From assembly GCF_030272615.1 (NCBI RefSeq), contig NC_081413.1, positions 450,348,538 through 450,412,537 of the forward strand: DNA of 64,000 nucleotides, in the 5' to 3' direction. Position numbers and translations under genes: made by a program. Positions 33,601 to 43,337 of this stretch are shown here, piece by piece. The notes beneath the pieces are model-generated. The model made no database searches. It was not told the origin of the DNA and worked only from the letters and a program-made list of their open reading frames with translations. Source of the DNA: Cryptomeria japonica. Lineage: Eukaryota > Streptophyta > Pinopsida > Cupressales > Cupressaceae. Within the stretch, counting starts at the first letter, position 1, and every line of letters starts with the position of its first letter.

Positions 33601-34886
33601 TATGTCACCTTGTTGGTTCCGAATCCCCATGTTACGGTGAGTTCTACACCTATCTCCGCGATCACACCCTTCCTCCCAACCAATCGAATAATCAACGTAA
33701 AACCTTCATTCGCCAAACTGCTCGATATACCATTATTGCCGAAACCCTATACCGACGTAGTCTTGATGGTACTCTCCTTCGATGTCTGGAACAAGATGAG
33801 ATAACAAAGGCTTTGGAAGATGTACATGAAGGAATTTGCGGGACTCACTCAAGTGGTCCATCACTAGCTAAGAAGATCATGCGAGCTGGATACTATTGGC
33901 CATCTATGGAAAAGGATTCCTACTACTTTGTCAGGAAGTGCAAAAAATGTCAAGTTCATGGCGACCTAATACATGCACCAGCTCAAGAACTGCAACCAAT
34001 CACAACACCATGGCCTTTTTGTCAATGGGGTCTTGATCTTGTGGGTAAAATCCATCCATCTTCATCCAATGGCCATAAATTCATTATTACCGCCACTGAA
34101 TATTTCACCAAGTGGATCGAAGCTGTTCCACTTACCCAAGTCACCGGCAAGCAGATCGCCTCATTCATCCTCAATTACATCATCTGCCGGTATGGTGTGC
34201 CCATGTCCATTGTCACAGATAATGGTCTTCCTTTCAAAAATCAGGATGTTCGTGAGCTTTGTGAGAAATTTCATATCCAACACCGCTTTTCCACTCCCTA
34301 TTACCCACAAGGCAATGGTCAGGCCGAAGCATCCAATAAAAACATACTGAGGATCCTAAAGAAGACAGTCAATGATGTCGGTCGTGATTGGCATGTTCAA
34401 CTAAATCCAGCGCTATGGGCATATCGAACTAGCATTCGGACCCCTACAGGTGCCACCCCTTATTCATTGGTCTATGGTGCAGAAGCTATCTTGCCTATTG
34501 AGGTCGAGATACCATCATTAAGGGTTTCCTTGCACAATCTCATTGATGATGGTGCATACAGAGTCTCACGCCTTCAGGACTTGGAGCTACTTGATGAGAA
34601 GCGACAAGCTGCATACAACCATCTCAAAGCCTATCAGCAGCGCATGAGTAGAAGCTACAATCACCGAGTTAGACCTTGTACATTTGAGGTAGGTGATCTT
34701 GTTCTTCGAGAGAATCCTCGCAACCAACCAAACAGAGAACATCAAGGCAAGTTTGAATCAAATTGGCTAGGCCCATATGTTGTCATTGCTGTATTTGGGT
34801 CCGGGGCATATCAGTTGGCTACATCAGATGGAGAACCGATCGCAGATCCAATCAACAGCATGCACCTCAAACGGTTTTACACATAA
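27606..34886 (+). CDS. R8 gag-pol polyprotein (Tat-lineage gypsy), intact
   Basis: One open frame of 2,426 residues. I chose ATG 27606 (MAQTRSRSRQREIE) because R9 starts similarly; an in-frame ATG at 27510 adds 32 unlikely residues. Rough residue order: gag capsid 140-335; a modified knuckle, CEFHQRRGHKTSNC (C-x2-H-x4-H-x4-C), near 462; aspartic protease VLIDNGAGLNICT near 680; G-patch-like segment YGKGLLIMQRMGYDGQSALG to GLGFEKE, 928-978; a Pro/Thr-rich linker; RT with KACPKDDFPLPNID and the catalytic YVDDLLAKS near 1553; RNase H; a second archaeal-type RNase H with LYFDGSYT, NIAEYEAL and GDSQLVIRQ near 1846; integrase with an H-H-C-C head near 2075-2130 and TDNGLPF then QAEASNK near 2204-2240. 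The enzymes act in cytoplasmic particles, and integrase acts in the nucleus. No stop or frameshift is seen. Confidence 0.96.
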   Translation: MAQTRSRSRQREIEIEEEEDNLNEFQEALGGNVNDENPSTPTPSTIERVQHNPHFNRLFDEILRSNADAHFLRLAQEGAKLPSDFDLAQLRQASERQSHHEEERRRDPIRYNIPRGNPPPPPPNEIEMLRQQVENLAQQLHSGVKTNQFSLNDICPYPFDRNLYMPPFPRGFETPKFEKYRGKGDPRDHVREFHSTCLEVAYEDTYLMRLFPQSLGGTTTSWFSQLPGGIRTFEELIQKFLSHYSHNIERDITMADLCNTKQKPGELFSVFLQRWRQMSSRRSLQLPERELVEIFISNLNEEMEFHLDVKDTDSFNDMITKGIKCERALIKKGLIKIFNEPKDGPRPRFNSDKPNFWNKNKNIVNDGVVDARTVQNAQPVVRFAGQNPPPQNNTNVPLNQGRITSHDEPRPRPQKQKRTYTPLGEPIETVMRQLISQNLITLPKLSNYEPQVKPAWWRDTEHCEFHQRRGHKTSNCHRLKDLIQDLIDRGEIEIEGHDPKTTNNDHQMFKNPLPSQDQRGPSTSRRGPDTTDYTQAAYNYTVNHLYDASEQIATITFKNPTSNCNVVTRRGKVTIKAAPQGTTSIPKQYNLVEQLDKTPALISILELLRLSPSHKTILDQALQEASVPANLNTDQFQAMVGSLKSSPCLTFSESDNSSFQQPHNASLHIEGFVNQHRIKRVLIDNGAGLNICTLQLVTALGYAIESVDPRNKITIKAYDDAERSSKGAVVLPIRVGPVVKHIICQVLDLPLPYNLLLGRPWIHAMQAVPSTYHQCIKFPHNGVEITILGDANPFAFCHNISHQPEITVPNNREAISSTSYINPASLASSNTPMPKQEKLKMKVAEEGPGEYNLSQLFCVGQMPTSPRTHGKPQQLLQQPLIMPACALTPFILGKSQEEETQDEDLADWIYKDPITTDKPQVTLPTEQYGKGLLIMQRMGYDGQSALGYCKQGRHEPLLLEFKPKGNTGLGFEKEILPKLRFKGKPSKPFCPPTAKRIPFIIKAPSSTIPTAPSRLTTPPSPMSLIPSNEPVILSATPFVAATILEPAATSMAPVIPAEATESPLPILPVTNPLNPITVPAAPITTKIHKPITPVVFNSKDIPVWYSNRMLESDSETDSHEWEFDSVQLNTSDEEDTSPPPPRKDIPVYREAQIKTTWVPELETSSTDPTSHPTPDSDRESTINDLHHTVLTLTDTSPALNLIDEVMPIIHPELIEWNQPNPPCLDLFQNDEAIIDFLELRDNLPSGDHKAGFAIELNSAAYFGADAKPFSCKNITLKHGSSSENHTVALFDPTKVKRKSVSNGENLSEALEDEGFDILPASTQQERSTILIEETKEYNVGTPENPHIIHLASLLTPEEQPQFIEFFQQRQINFAWSYADMPGLDPDLVMHHLTVAKGAKPVKQKLRKMHPQIAVLVKTELKKLLDVGFIRPIDYAEWISNIVPVGKPKGGIRICTDFRDLNKACPKDDFPLPNIDIIVDLTAGHVMLSLMDGFSGYNQIKIAPEDQHKIAFTCPWGTYCWNVMPFGLKNAGATYQRAMTTIFHDMMHTIMEDYVDDLLAKSLTREGHLHILDKIFDRLEQYHVRLNPKKCVFGVTSEKLLGYIVSSKGIEVDPAKVKAIMDMPPPKNISQLRTLQGRLQSIRRFIAQLADKCHPFTHLLHKNIRFQWDDRCQQAFQALKDYLMNPPLLMPPDPSRPLLLYISATSTALGVLLAQHNAEGKECAIYYISRTLVGYELNYTPIERACLAVILAATKLRHYLLTHKVQLIAKIDPLKYLLSKAALTGRLAKWVMILSEFGIEYVDRKAIKGQVIADQLADAPLIGDHPLISNFPDEEIFMITEAQSWKLYFDGSYTRHGSGAGILFITPQGDSIPKSYRLTFPCTNNIAEYEALITGLRLAIQWKLKELQVYGDSQLVIRQATDEYQTKDDKLMPYKQMVDNLKTSFTTITFEQIPRDQNRAADAMATIASLLDLPQNSTRYEFLVEQLWIPAYDIPESEMICHLVGSESPCYGEFYTYLRDHTLPPNQSNNQRKTFIRQTARYTIIAETLYRRSLDGTLLRCLEQDEITKALEDVHEGICGTHSSGPSLAKKIMRAGYYWPSMEKDSYYFVRKCKKCQVHGDLIHAPAQELQPITTPWPFCQWGLDLVGKIHPSSSNGHKFIITATEYFTKWIEAVPLTQVTGKQIASFILNYIICRYGVPMSIVTDNGLPFKNQDVRELCEKFHIQHRFSTPYYPQGNGQAEASNKNILRILKKTVNDVGRDWHVQLNPALWAYRTSIRTPTGATPYSLVYGAEAILPIEVEIPSLRVSLHNLIDDGAYRVSRLQDLELLDEKRQAAYNHLKAYQQRMSRSYNHRVRPCTFEVGDLVLRENPRNQPNREHQGKFESNWLGPYVVIAVFGSGAYQLATSDGEPIADPINSMHLKRFYT

Positions 34887-34994
34887 GCTGTACAGAGCAT
34901 CAGGCTCCCCTGCCTATCAGAAAATACCAAAAAAACATTCAGAAAAATGTCCTAAAGAAAATATAAAAACATTCAAAAAAGTAAAGAAAAATCA

Positions 34995-35091
34995 TGCATC
35001 CAAACGGTGAACAACCACTCCGGTGGCACCTTGGGTAAGAACGATGGTGAAAACCTGGCAAACAGGCGCCACTCGTAAAGGCTATGGCTCC
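34995..35091 (+). other. Conserved post-coding block, R8 copy
   Basis: It contains CCAAACGGTGAACAACC, CCGGTGGCACC, ATGGTGAAAACCTGGC and AGGCGCC in the same order as R9 and R3. It lies about 110 bases after the stop codon. Confidence 0.65.
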
Positions 35092-37266
35092 ATTATCTTT
35101 CAGACTTGTGGCGATCACATCTACTTCATACATACATCCATCCATCCATCAACCATGGCTTGTTATTCCTCTGCAATTATGATAGTACTCCATACATCTT
35201 GCATCCCGCTTTTTCATAGTCATGTCTAAAACTGGGGGCAATGCCTTTAACCTATTGATGGAAGTGGATTCTACATTGTCTTATGATTCATTAAGTTCTT
35301 CATTCAAACAATCATCAAAAATCCAAAAACATTCAAAAATATCTCGCAAAAATACCAAAAACATTCAAAACAATTCAAAATCCAAAAACATCGACAAAAC
35401 CATTGAAAAATCACACAAAAACATGGCAACACCTTGTACATACTCATCCATGCAGATACCAAAACAAACATTGCGACAAACTACTCACACAATGACCATT
35501 TACCAAACAACCACACAATCCACATCAACAATCCAAAACTGTCTTTAAAACAAGGATGCATCCTTCCTTACCAAAACAAAGACAAGATGATGTTTTCTTT
35601 GACAAGAAAATTCTGTTAGGCTATCAAATACTTGGTTGATTTGTGAGTAATTCATTTGTTTATCTGTATCGGGATCTTTCAGCATTGTTTTGTATCGTTT
35701 GCGCATTATTTCCGATGAAGTTCTGGGGCATGTACTAATGGTGTCTACGTGGGAAGTTCACTAAGCTATGTGATCATAGGCAAAAATGCAGTCATAGATC
35801 ACTACGGCTTGTTGACTACAGCGTATACCTCGACCATATGAGCATGAACCATTACCAAGGATCCATATTCTTTATTCTTTATGTATATATTGTTTGTTTG
35901 CAGGTACAATGCTCTTTCTTTGGTTCCTCCTACCTCATCCAAACTGGATAAAGATTTTATCTCTTATTACGGTATGCACTTGTCTCAGGATATGATCAAC
36001 CTAAGATCAAGGAGGACGATCCAAGTCATGCATGAACGGAGATAATCCTTGTCTGTTCCGCAAGCAATACTCAGGTCAACTTGATCCATTATATCAAGTT
36101 GCTTGTATTAACTTGCTATATCAAATCCATGTAAGAAATACTCTGGTCATCTTGAATCATTATGTCAAGATGCTTGTATTCTCTTCCAACATTTTAAAGC
36201 TCAATGATGAAAATAGAGCACTATGGATCGTCATTCCATCTCATCTATATATATTGCATTTCGTTGCATTCCAACCATCCATACATTCATAATAGCTGCA
36301 TATCATGCATACATAGTCATAATAATGCATACTCTATTTTCCTCTTCTTCCATAGGAATGAGTCATAAGTCCTCCATATCTTCTATCTAACATCAAATCC
36401 CCCCCAACCCTCCCCATCTCGATAATCAACATCACATACCCTTCATTGTTTCCCATCAACCCAATCAAGCCACGTTCATCACCATCCATCTCTAATAGGA
36501 GGGATTGTGTTTCCCATCCTCATTCATCCACACAATCAAGCAAGTTACTCTATCTGCACAGATACATCGTCTCACACACACCTAGACTATCAACAGATAC
36601 TCTGATCAAGTATCTTCGGGTCTCAACAGGTAATCGATTATGGTAATCCTAGACTACATCAGGCATTTATCATAATGACCTAGTCTCAACGGGGCTACCA
36701 TGATTCCCCACAACCATCCATCACACGCACATACTATCAATTGATTAGCCAATCAAACACAATCCAACGGACAATTACATCAATTGTCTACGTCTCAACG
36801 AGTATTTTGCTTCATATACCTTGACTTCATCGGGCAATTACATCAATTGTCTAAGTCACATCAGGTCACTTTGATTCACTTACTCAGACTTTATCATGTC
36901 CAAGCGACCAACTGACATCAACTGTCACGCTTTGACTTGACCGGGGCAATTAAACCGATTGCACCAGATTGTCCAAACAATTTTGATCCATTGTATAGCA
37001 TCAATCCAAACCCCACACTACATCTGCTATGTATCTCTTGCATGACCTCAGGGTATTCGTTGGCTTGTTGTTTCTTCATATTCACTCCATTTTCTCCCAT
37101 TCTTTCATCATTAGTTCTAATTTCTTCTATTCTACCTCCCCTTCGCTTTTCATTCTTTTTCGAGAGATCGCCCGATTTTTCAAAAAAAATCGGCCCATCC
37201 CTCGAGGGGGCATACCACCCATTAAATTTACATTTTATGGGGCATTTCTTCACACCTAATTTTCTT

Positions 37267-37312
37267 TCTTTGAAACGACGCGATAAACTGCACCGTCTCA
37301 AAGAGGGGCAAA
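37267..37312 (+). other. R8 polypurine tract with overlapping hairpin
   Basis: TCTTTGA (37267-37273) pairs with TCAAAGA (37298-37304) over a 24-nt loop. The 3' arm overlaps the polypurine tract AAAGAGGGGCAAA (37300-37312), which abuts the LTR. R3 and R9 have the same arrangement. Confidence 0.75.
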
Positions 37313-39129
37313 TGTAGTCACATAAATCTGTCCACTTAATTAAATGAATACTTAGTATTTATTTGATTATTTAACCATCAATTAATAATTAATTAAATTA
37401 ATATTTAATTAATTCATCTTAACCCTATTCTCCTATTAATTAAATAAATTATTCAATTTATTTGATTTAATTCACTTAACCAAATTCAGACCATTAATTA
37501 AATAAATAAATCATATTTATTTAATTAAATCTTCTCTCACATTTAAATAAATTAATATTTATTTAAAACCCCCAAAATCCCACCTCTCACATTTAAATAA
37601 ATAAATCATTTATTTAAAATCACCTTTATCCTCCACCCACTTGCATTTTCCTACAAATACAAGTTGCACAATTATTTTAAATAAATAATTTATTTAAATC
37701 ACCTTTATCCTCCACCCACTTGTATTTTCCTACAAAAGCAAGTTGCACAACTATTTTAAATAAATTATTTATTTAAAATCCTATTTATCCTCACCCACTT
37801 GAAACCTTTAATGGTTTCCCTTAAAGTATTCAAACTTGATGGCTTTAAAGTCTTCAAACTTGATGGCTTCCTTCTATAGTCTTCTTAAGACTTTAATGGT
37901 TTTCCTTAAAGTCTTCAAGCCTTTAATGGTTTCCCTCAAAGTCTTCAAGCATTTTAAATGCTTTATCTTCTTTTTCTCATTTAAATAAATTAATATTTAT
38001 TTAAATATTTATCCAAATTCAACTTACACCATTTAATTGAAATAAATGATTTTATTTTAATTGAAAATACCAAAATTTCTCCCACTTGCATTTTCCTACA
38101 AAATCCACTTGTATGCCTAAACCCCTTCTAGATTCTTCTAAACCCTTCCTAATTAGCCTAATCCATCCCCTAAATATTGTCACATTCCTAAGCAAATTGG
38201 AGTCACTTCTCAAAGACTCCAAAGTCTTTGAAAAGCAATTAATGCTTTGTGTGTTCAACAAATTAACCCTCAAAGTCTTGGATAACCTTTGAAAGCTTTC
38301 AACCTTCAACCACTTAATCCCCAAAGTCTCCAATAACCATTAATGGTTAATTCAACCCTCCCACATGGTTAAAACATTTGTTTTGACTCAACCTCTACCC
38401 AACCCAAAGGTCTCATTAGGCCATTAATGCTTTGACCATGATTATCTCTTAAACATTTGCACAAAGGTTTATCCTTGGATTAACTCTTAATCCAATGGGT
38501 AATCTTAATTTAGACTTGACCCTTACCTTCTAGATAACCATGAGGTCTTCTCAGGCCTTTAATGCCTCCAACCTCTTCTCTCAACCCAATCCTATGTTGA
38601 CACTTGTCACCATTTTATTGGTGCCAATTGTGCACATGGATCCCCAACTTTCAATCCTAACCCTTGTTAAGATTGCTCAATCTTAACCCTTCATTTCTCC
38701 ATTTCTTCTATAAATAGAACCCTTCTCCTCAAGCAAGAAGAAGCATTTTAGAGTATTGTTGTTATACTGGCATTAGCATAGAGCTTTTTCATAGCATCAC
38801 TATCTACTCTAGCATAGTATTTAGCTTTTCATTTCATATTTGAAGCTTAGTATTAAATCTCAATCCTCCATAAGCATCCATAGTGCAAAAAGCTGCTGAG
38901 AGCTACACTCATTTGGGACTTGGAGAGGAGAGGAACAAGGGAGGAGCAACTATGAGCATCTTGATTAGCTATTTCATTTTATGTTTATATGCTTTCTATT
39001 TCATGCTTAATATCTCTCTTGATATGCCTGTTTAGGATAATCTTTTGTTGCTAACACTAACGTTTGTTTCTTGTGCTCTTGTGTGTGTTGCCATCAAACA
39101 GATTTTCTAATCCTTTTTGCAGAGCATCA
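37313..39129 (+). repeat. R8 3' LTR (1,817 bp)
   Basis: Same length as the 5' LTR and nearly identical. It ends GCATCA at 39129, followed by gcgat and the RT of R7. TATA box at 38709-38716. Confidence 0.96.
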
Positions 39130-41900
39130 GCGATTATAGACCTAATAGAGGTATATCTAGCAACAGGGGCAAAGGTTTCTTCATAATCTATTCCTTCCTT
39201 ATGAGAAAAACCACATGCTACAAACCTAGCTTTATATTTCTCAATACTACTATCAACGTTATGTTTAATTTTAAACAACCATTTAGAGGAAACGATAGAC
39301 TTACCTTTGGGTCTGGGTACAATGTCCTTGACATCATTCTTGATGATAGACCCATACTCTTCATCCATGGCCAATTTCCAAGCACGATGGGACATAGCTT
39401 CTCCAATATTGTGTTGTTCAGACTCAATTGTATTGCACATCATAGAAATGTAGTTGGTGTGATTTTGGAAATTCTTGCTATATCTGAAGGTTCCTTTGGG
39501 AGCAGCAAACCCTTCAGCATCTTGAATCATATTTCTAACCCAAAGTGGTCTCTTCTTGCAGACCACAATATCCTGAGGTATATCGATAGATTGCATGGGT
39601 TTTGATGAGTCATTCTAAACTTCCTAATTTGGGAGATCAGTAGACTCCTCCTATAACTCAGGGTTAGCATCAACAATTGAATCTTGTTTTTCCATCACCA
39701 TATCATCATTGTTGATTAATAAACCTTTAGATCTTTTGAAAGCAATGTCTTCTTCAAAAGTTACATCTCTACTTACCTCAACATACCTTTGACCTGAAAT
39801 GTAGATCCTGAAGGCTTTGGAAGATTCGTTGTATCCTACTAGGATGCCTTTCTTTCTAGATGGATCCAGCTTGGTTCATTTTTCTTTAGGCACATGAACA
39901 TACATAGGGCTTTCGAATATCCTTAGGTGACTGATGTCTGGTTTGATTCCTGAAAAGGCTTCTTCAGGTGTCACATCCTTTAGGACTTGATGAGGACATC
40001 TATTCTGAATATAAACTGCGGTTTTGGATGCTTCTGCCCATAGAAAAGGTTGCAAGTCCTGATCATGTATCATGGCTCTTGCAGCTTCAACAATGGTCCT
40101 GTTCTTTCTTTCAGCAACTCCATTTTGGTAAGGGTTGTAGGGAACACAAAACTCCCTCTTAATTCCTACTTTAACACAAAAGTCATAGAAGCTACCTGAG
40201 GTGTATTCACCTCCATTGTCAGACCTTAAACATTTAATTCGATTTCCTATAGTATTTTCAACTAAGGCTTTGAATTCTTTAAATTTGTTTAGGACTTCTT
40301 CAGACTCTTTAGTTTTAAGAAAATAGATCCATGTTTTCCTAGAGAAATCATCTATGAAGATAACATAATATAGGAAACCGCTAGGAGATGCTACTGACAT
40401 AGGACCACATAAATCTGAATGAATATGCTCTAACGTTTCTTTAGCCCTACTATCACTTTTATGAAAGGGATTCTTTACATTCTTACCCATTGCACAACCT
40501 TTACAAGCATCATCATGAGATAAACTGAGTTTAGGCATACCTTTGACCATTTTACTGAGAGTGGGAAGAGCTTGAAAGTGAAGATGACCCAATCTTCTAT
40601 GCCATAGCTTGCATGATTCAGGGGTCTCATGAATGAGAGCTTGAATTGGATTAGCTACAAGCTTATATAAACTATCACATCTATTTCCAATAATATGAGC
40701 AGATTTGAAGTTAGATTTCTTAGACCAAGCTAGTAATTTCCCTTCAGAAAATGCTATTTGCAAACCCTTATCTTCTAAAGCCAAAATGGAAATAAGATTT
40801 CTTTTAATACCAGGTACAAATAGAATATCACAGAGTTGTAAGGAAATACCAGAATCTAGTTTTAAAGAGGTAGAGCCAGAACCTTTTACCGAGTATCGAG
40901 CATCATCACCGATTACTACATGAAGATTGGTGTCTTTTTCAATCAGATCTGAGAGATGCTCACGAAATCCTGGGATGTGCCTAGAGGCACCACTGTCAAG
41001 TATCCACGTATTGTTGTCCATAGGAACATTGTTGGAAAGAGAAGAGATAAGAAGGTAGTCTTCACTTTGTTCGGCAACTTCATTTAAGTTAGCTTCCCTT
41101 TCCTTTGGGTCATTCTGACAATCTCTGGCATAGTGACCATACTTGTCACATCTGAAGCAATGAATGTGAGAGGAATCTCTTGACTTTTTCCTTGGATCAT
41201 AGGAGGAGGATCTAAAATATTTGCTTCTCTTTTCTTTCTTCCAATGACCACCTTTCCTAGATTTAGATAAGAGAACGTGATTATCTTTGAGAGAGTTCTT
41301 GAGTTTTCCTCTTACCTCAATTCGAGATTTCTCTTCGATGCAATCAGATTGAAGATGCTCAAAGTTGGGACGATCGGCTCTTCCACCAATGCTACAAATG
41401 AATGGTTCCCATTCATCAGGTAAACCATTTAATGCAATCATAACAAGGTCTTTATCTAAGATTTGGCAATCAAGAGTGCTTAGCTTGTCCTTTAGTTCAT
41501 TGATCTTCATGAAGTAGGCTATGATTGAGTCTTCTTCTTTCATTTTCATGTGTAGAAGTTGTTGTCTTAGGGAAAGAGCCCTACTGAGATTGTTGACTTC
41601 GTAGATCCCTTCCAAGTGTTTGATCATTTCTCTGGCAGATGTAAACTTTGATATGACAATGACAAGATGATTCTTGACGGACTCAATTATGATCCTTCTA
41701 GCCTTGAGGGAATCTTTCTTGAACAGTTTCAGCTCTTCAGCATCTTTAGGAGGAGACAACCTTTCTTCTTCTACAAATTTTAGTAGGTCATTTTCTTCAA
41801 GGATCAACAAAATACAAACTTTCCAAGCAGCAAAGTCAATGGCTCCCTCAAGCCTATCTTCAGCCTTAAAACCTGACATCTCTAATCTGAAAACAACCAA
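39130..41900 (-). pseudogene. R7 gag, protease, integrase and start of RT
   Basis: The minus-strand frame starts at 41900 (MVVFRLEMSGFKAEDRLEG). Gag covers about residues 1-230 and has the zinc knuckle CFRCDKYGHYARDC near 250. The protease motif is WILDSGASRHIPG near 300. Integrase shows the pre-integrase head HRRLGHLHFQ...CKGCAMGK, then IFIDDFSRKTWIYF, RSDNGGEYTSG and GVAERKNRTIVEAARA. A stop at 39873-39875 ends the 674-residue open part. The same frame continues through further stops (near 39640 and others) into RT with SKWLFKIKHNVDSSIEKYKA and EGIDYEETFAPVARYTSIRS, where R8 cuts in. In an active copia element this would be one polyprotein. Confidence 0.93.
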
Positions 41901-41950
41901 CAGCTATATGCAACAATTGATTTGCTAAACTTAGAAGTTAATGTCACCTT

Positions 41951-41963
41951 AGCTCTGATACCA
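41951..41963 (-). other. R7 primer-binding site (initiator tRNA-Met)
   Basis: On the minus strand TGGTATCAGAGCT follows the right LTR directly. This fixes the right LTR as the 5' LTR. Confidence 0.9.
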
Positions 41964-42669
41964 TGTAGATTTTCGACCTTAGGTAGGTTAATCAGACTTA
42001 GATAATCAACTATGCCCTAGTTTGTAATCAGATTCACAATATTTTAATAGACCAATATCTAAATTAAATATGCCCTAGATTGTAATCAGATTTGCAGTAT
42101 TTAACAAGTCAACATAAACTAGAAGTAAAACAGTAGACAACAAGCATACCCTAGGAAAACCTCTAATGAGGAAAAACCCAGCATGAAAGACCCACAGGTC
42201 AGATTATATATTCTCCTCTTAAAATGCACAATTACAATACTTAGCTCTTTCTATCAGATCTGATTTGTTTGTGTAGCAGATCTGCTCTTTCAAGTTCTTC
42301 AAGATGCACAACATCACCTAGGTTATCTTGGACCAATTCGCATAAGTCTGAATGAGTTTGCCTTCTTCCTTGTCAATTCGCACTTGATAAGTAGAGCTGT
42401 TTTCCCATTCACATAGGTGAATAATGAATGAATGTGTAATAACTTGCAATTTGTCACTTATTTATATATGCATCTTTTATTCCTTGAAATGCAAGTCGGC
42501 CTCCTTGGGTTTTGGCGCTAATATTAAATGGTGAGTCTTTTTGCATAGCATGGTAATTGTTTGTGCAAAGACAGGGTCATGTTACCCTAGGATAGGACCC
42601 GGTCCTAAATGGGGTTCGGATGTTGCCTTAAGGAAATCTGAACCCATATAACCCTAGTTATAATCAACA
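41964..42669 (-). repeat. R7 5' LTR (706 bp)
   Basis: On the + strand TGTAGATTTTCGACC...AATCAACA, the partner of 20823-21526. It ends at the acaaa duplication. TATA-like sequence at about 42461-42468 (minus strand). Confidence 0.92.
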
Positions 42670-42674
42670 ACAAA

Positions 42675-42880
42675 TCCCACCGTGGTTTTTCCTCTTTGAG
42701 GTTTTCCACGTATAAATCCGTGGTGTTATGGTGTTGATCTTTATGGTTGCTTTGTTCTTCATTATATTTTGTTTATATGCATACCGACTATTAATTGGTA
42801 AAGTATCTAAAGGAATTAAATTTAACTTAACCGGTAGAACACTGATTCACCCCCCCTCTTAGTGTTCTTGGATTCCAATA
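42675..42880 (+). repeat. R6 3' LTR, right part
   Basis: It continues the LTR after the duplicated acaaa with TCCCACCGTGG, matching 14882-15073. It contains the hairpin AACACTGA (42838-42845) with TTAGTGTT (42859-42866) and ends CCAATA. Confidence 0.9.
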
Positions 42881-43337
42881 GCCTGCAGGGTCTTTGTAAC
42901 TTTGTGTGGTTCTAGATTAGCCTATGTGTCTATTTATTTATGTCAATCCATGCATTGGCTATGAAATTCCACCCTAGTTCCTTATACCTTGGTGACTCAT
43001 AGACATTGCTAAACCAAAATAAACGCTCTATAAATGGCATTCGATTCCACAGGTGCTTGCACTCCATTATGCCACCATCTTCATCTCTGCTGCATTTGCA
43101 TCTTCACTCCTCTTTCCCCTATGATTCCTATCTTCCATCCTCATCCAATGGGGCAATGTTTCTTTCGAGATGCTGCTCGAGCCCTTTCTCCTCATGCACC
43201 CTCTTGAGGGGGCATCCCTAACCGTTCCTTCATCTGCCTACCTAGGGCATTTTCTTGCTCCCTTTTTTCTTCACTTGCAAGTGTCTTATTGTCTTCGCAC
43301 CAACGATATTCTAGCACCACCGCGAAGAGGAGCAAAA
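42881..43337 (+). other. R3 3' internal end and polypurine tract with hairpin
   Basis: This is the part of R3 after R6. It has CTTGAGGGGGCATCCC, as in R8 and R9, then TCTTCGC (43292-43298) pairing with GCGAAGA (43322-43328), whose 3' arm runs into the purine tract GCGAAGAGGAGCAAAA before the LTR. No coding is seen. Confidence 0.7.

Larger units (their letters stand above)
34887..37312 (+). other. R8 3' untranslated region
   Basis: No domain-bearing frame. It opens with an A-rich spacer, then the conserved post-coding block (34995-35091), then simple CATCCATCC runs. The last 125 bases share GAGGGGGCAT and the polypurine hairpin with R3 and R9. The R9 plant-mobile-domain ORF has no counterpart here. 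Confidence 0.7.
23077..39129 (+). mobile_element. R8: full-length Tat-lineage Ty3/gypsy element, apparently intact
   Basis: It has two LTRs of 1,817 bp, a primer site, a 2.7-kb leader, one uninterrupted gag-pol frame, a 2.4-kb 3' UTR and a polypurine tract. Flanks are gctat (23072-23076) and gcgat (39130-39134), a 5-bp duplication with one change. Total length is 16,053 bp. Integrase after RNase H makes it gypsy; the second RNase H between the first one and integrase is the mark of the Tat lineage. The LTRs differ at four positions that I can find, so the insertion is recent relative to everything around it. Confidence 0.96.
20823..42669 (-). mobile_element. R7: Ty1/copia element, decayed, split by R8
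   Basis: The LTRs 20823-21526 and 41964-42669 enclose a minus-strand copia gag-pol. The element is flanked by acaaa inside the R6 LTR. Without R8 it is about 5.8 kb, a normal copia size. The primer site is next to the right LTR and the polypurine tract next to the left LTR, both confirming minus orientation. Gag, protease, integrase, RT and RNase H are all present in order and essentially one frame, broken by point stops only. Confidence 0.93.
14146..42880 (+). mobile_element. R6: non-autonomous Ty1/copia element, split by R7
   Basis: The 5' LTR is 14146-15073. The 3' LTR is 20107-20822 continued at 42675-42880. Without R7 the element is about 6.9 kb. It has TGGTATCAGAGC right after the 5' LTR and a polypurine tract before the 3' LTR, both as in copia. 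The internal part codes for a gag-like zinc-knuckle protein and a long unknown frame but no protease, integrase, RT or RNase H. The flanks (tccta at 14141-14145, gcctg at 42881-42885) agree at only three of five bases, so the target duplication is eroded. Its last LTR bases are AATA instead of AACA. Confidence 0.85.

Noticed and set aside
39117-39605. Plus-strand frame of 162 codons
   Set aside because: It is the shadow of the R7 RT on the other strand, and it crosses the R8 junction.
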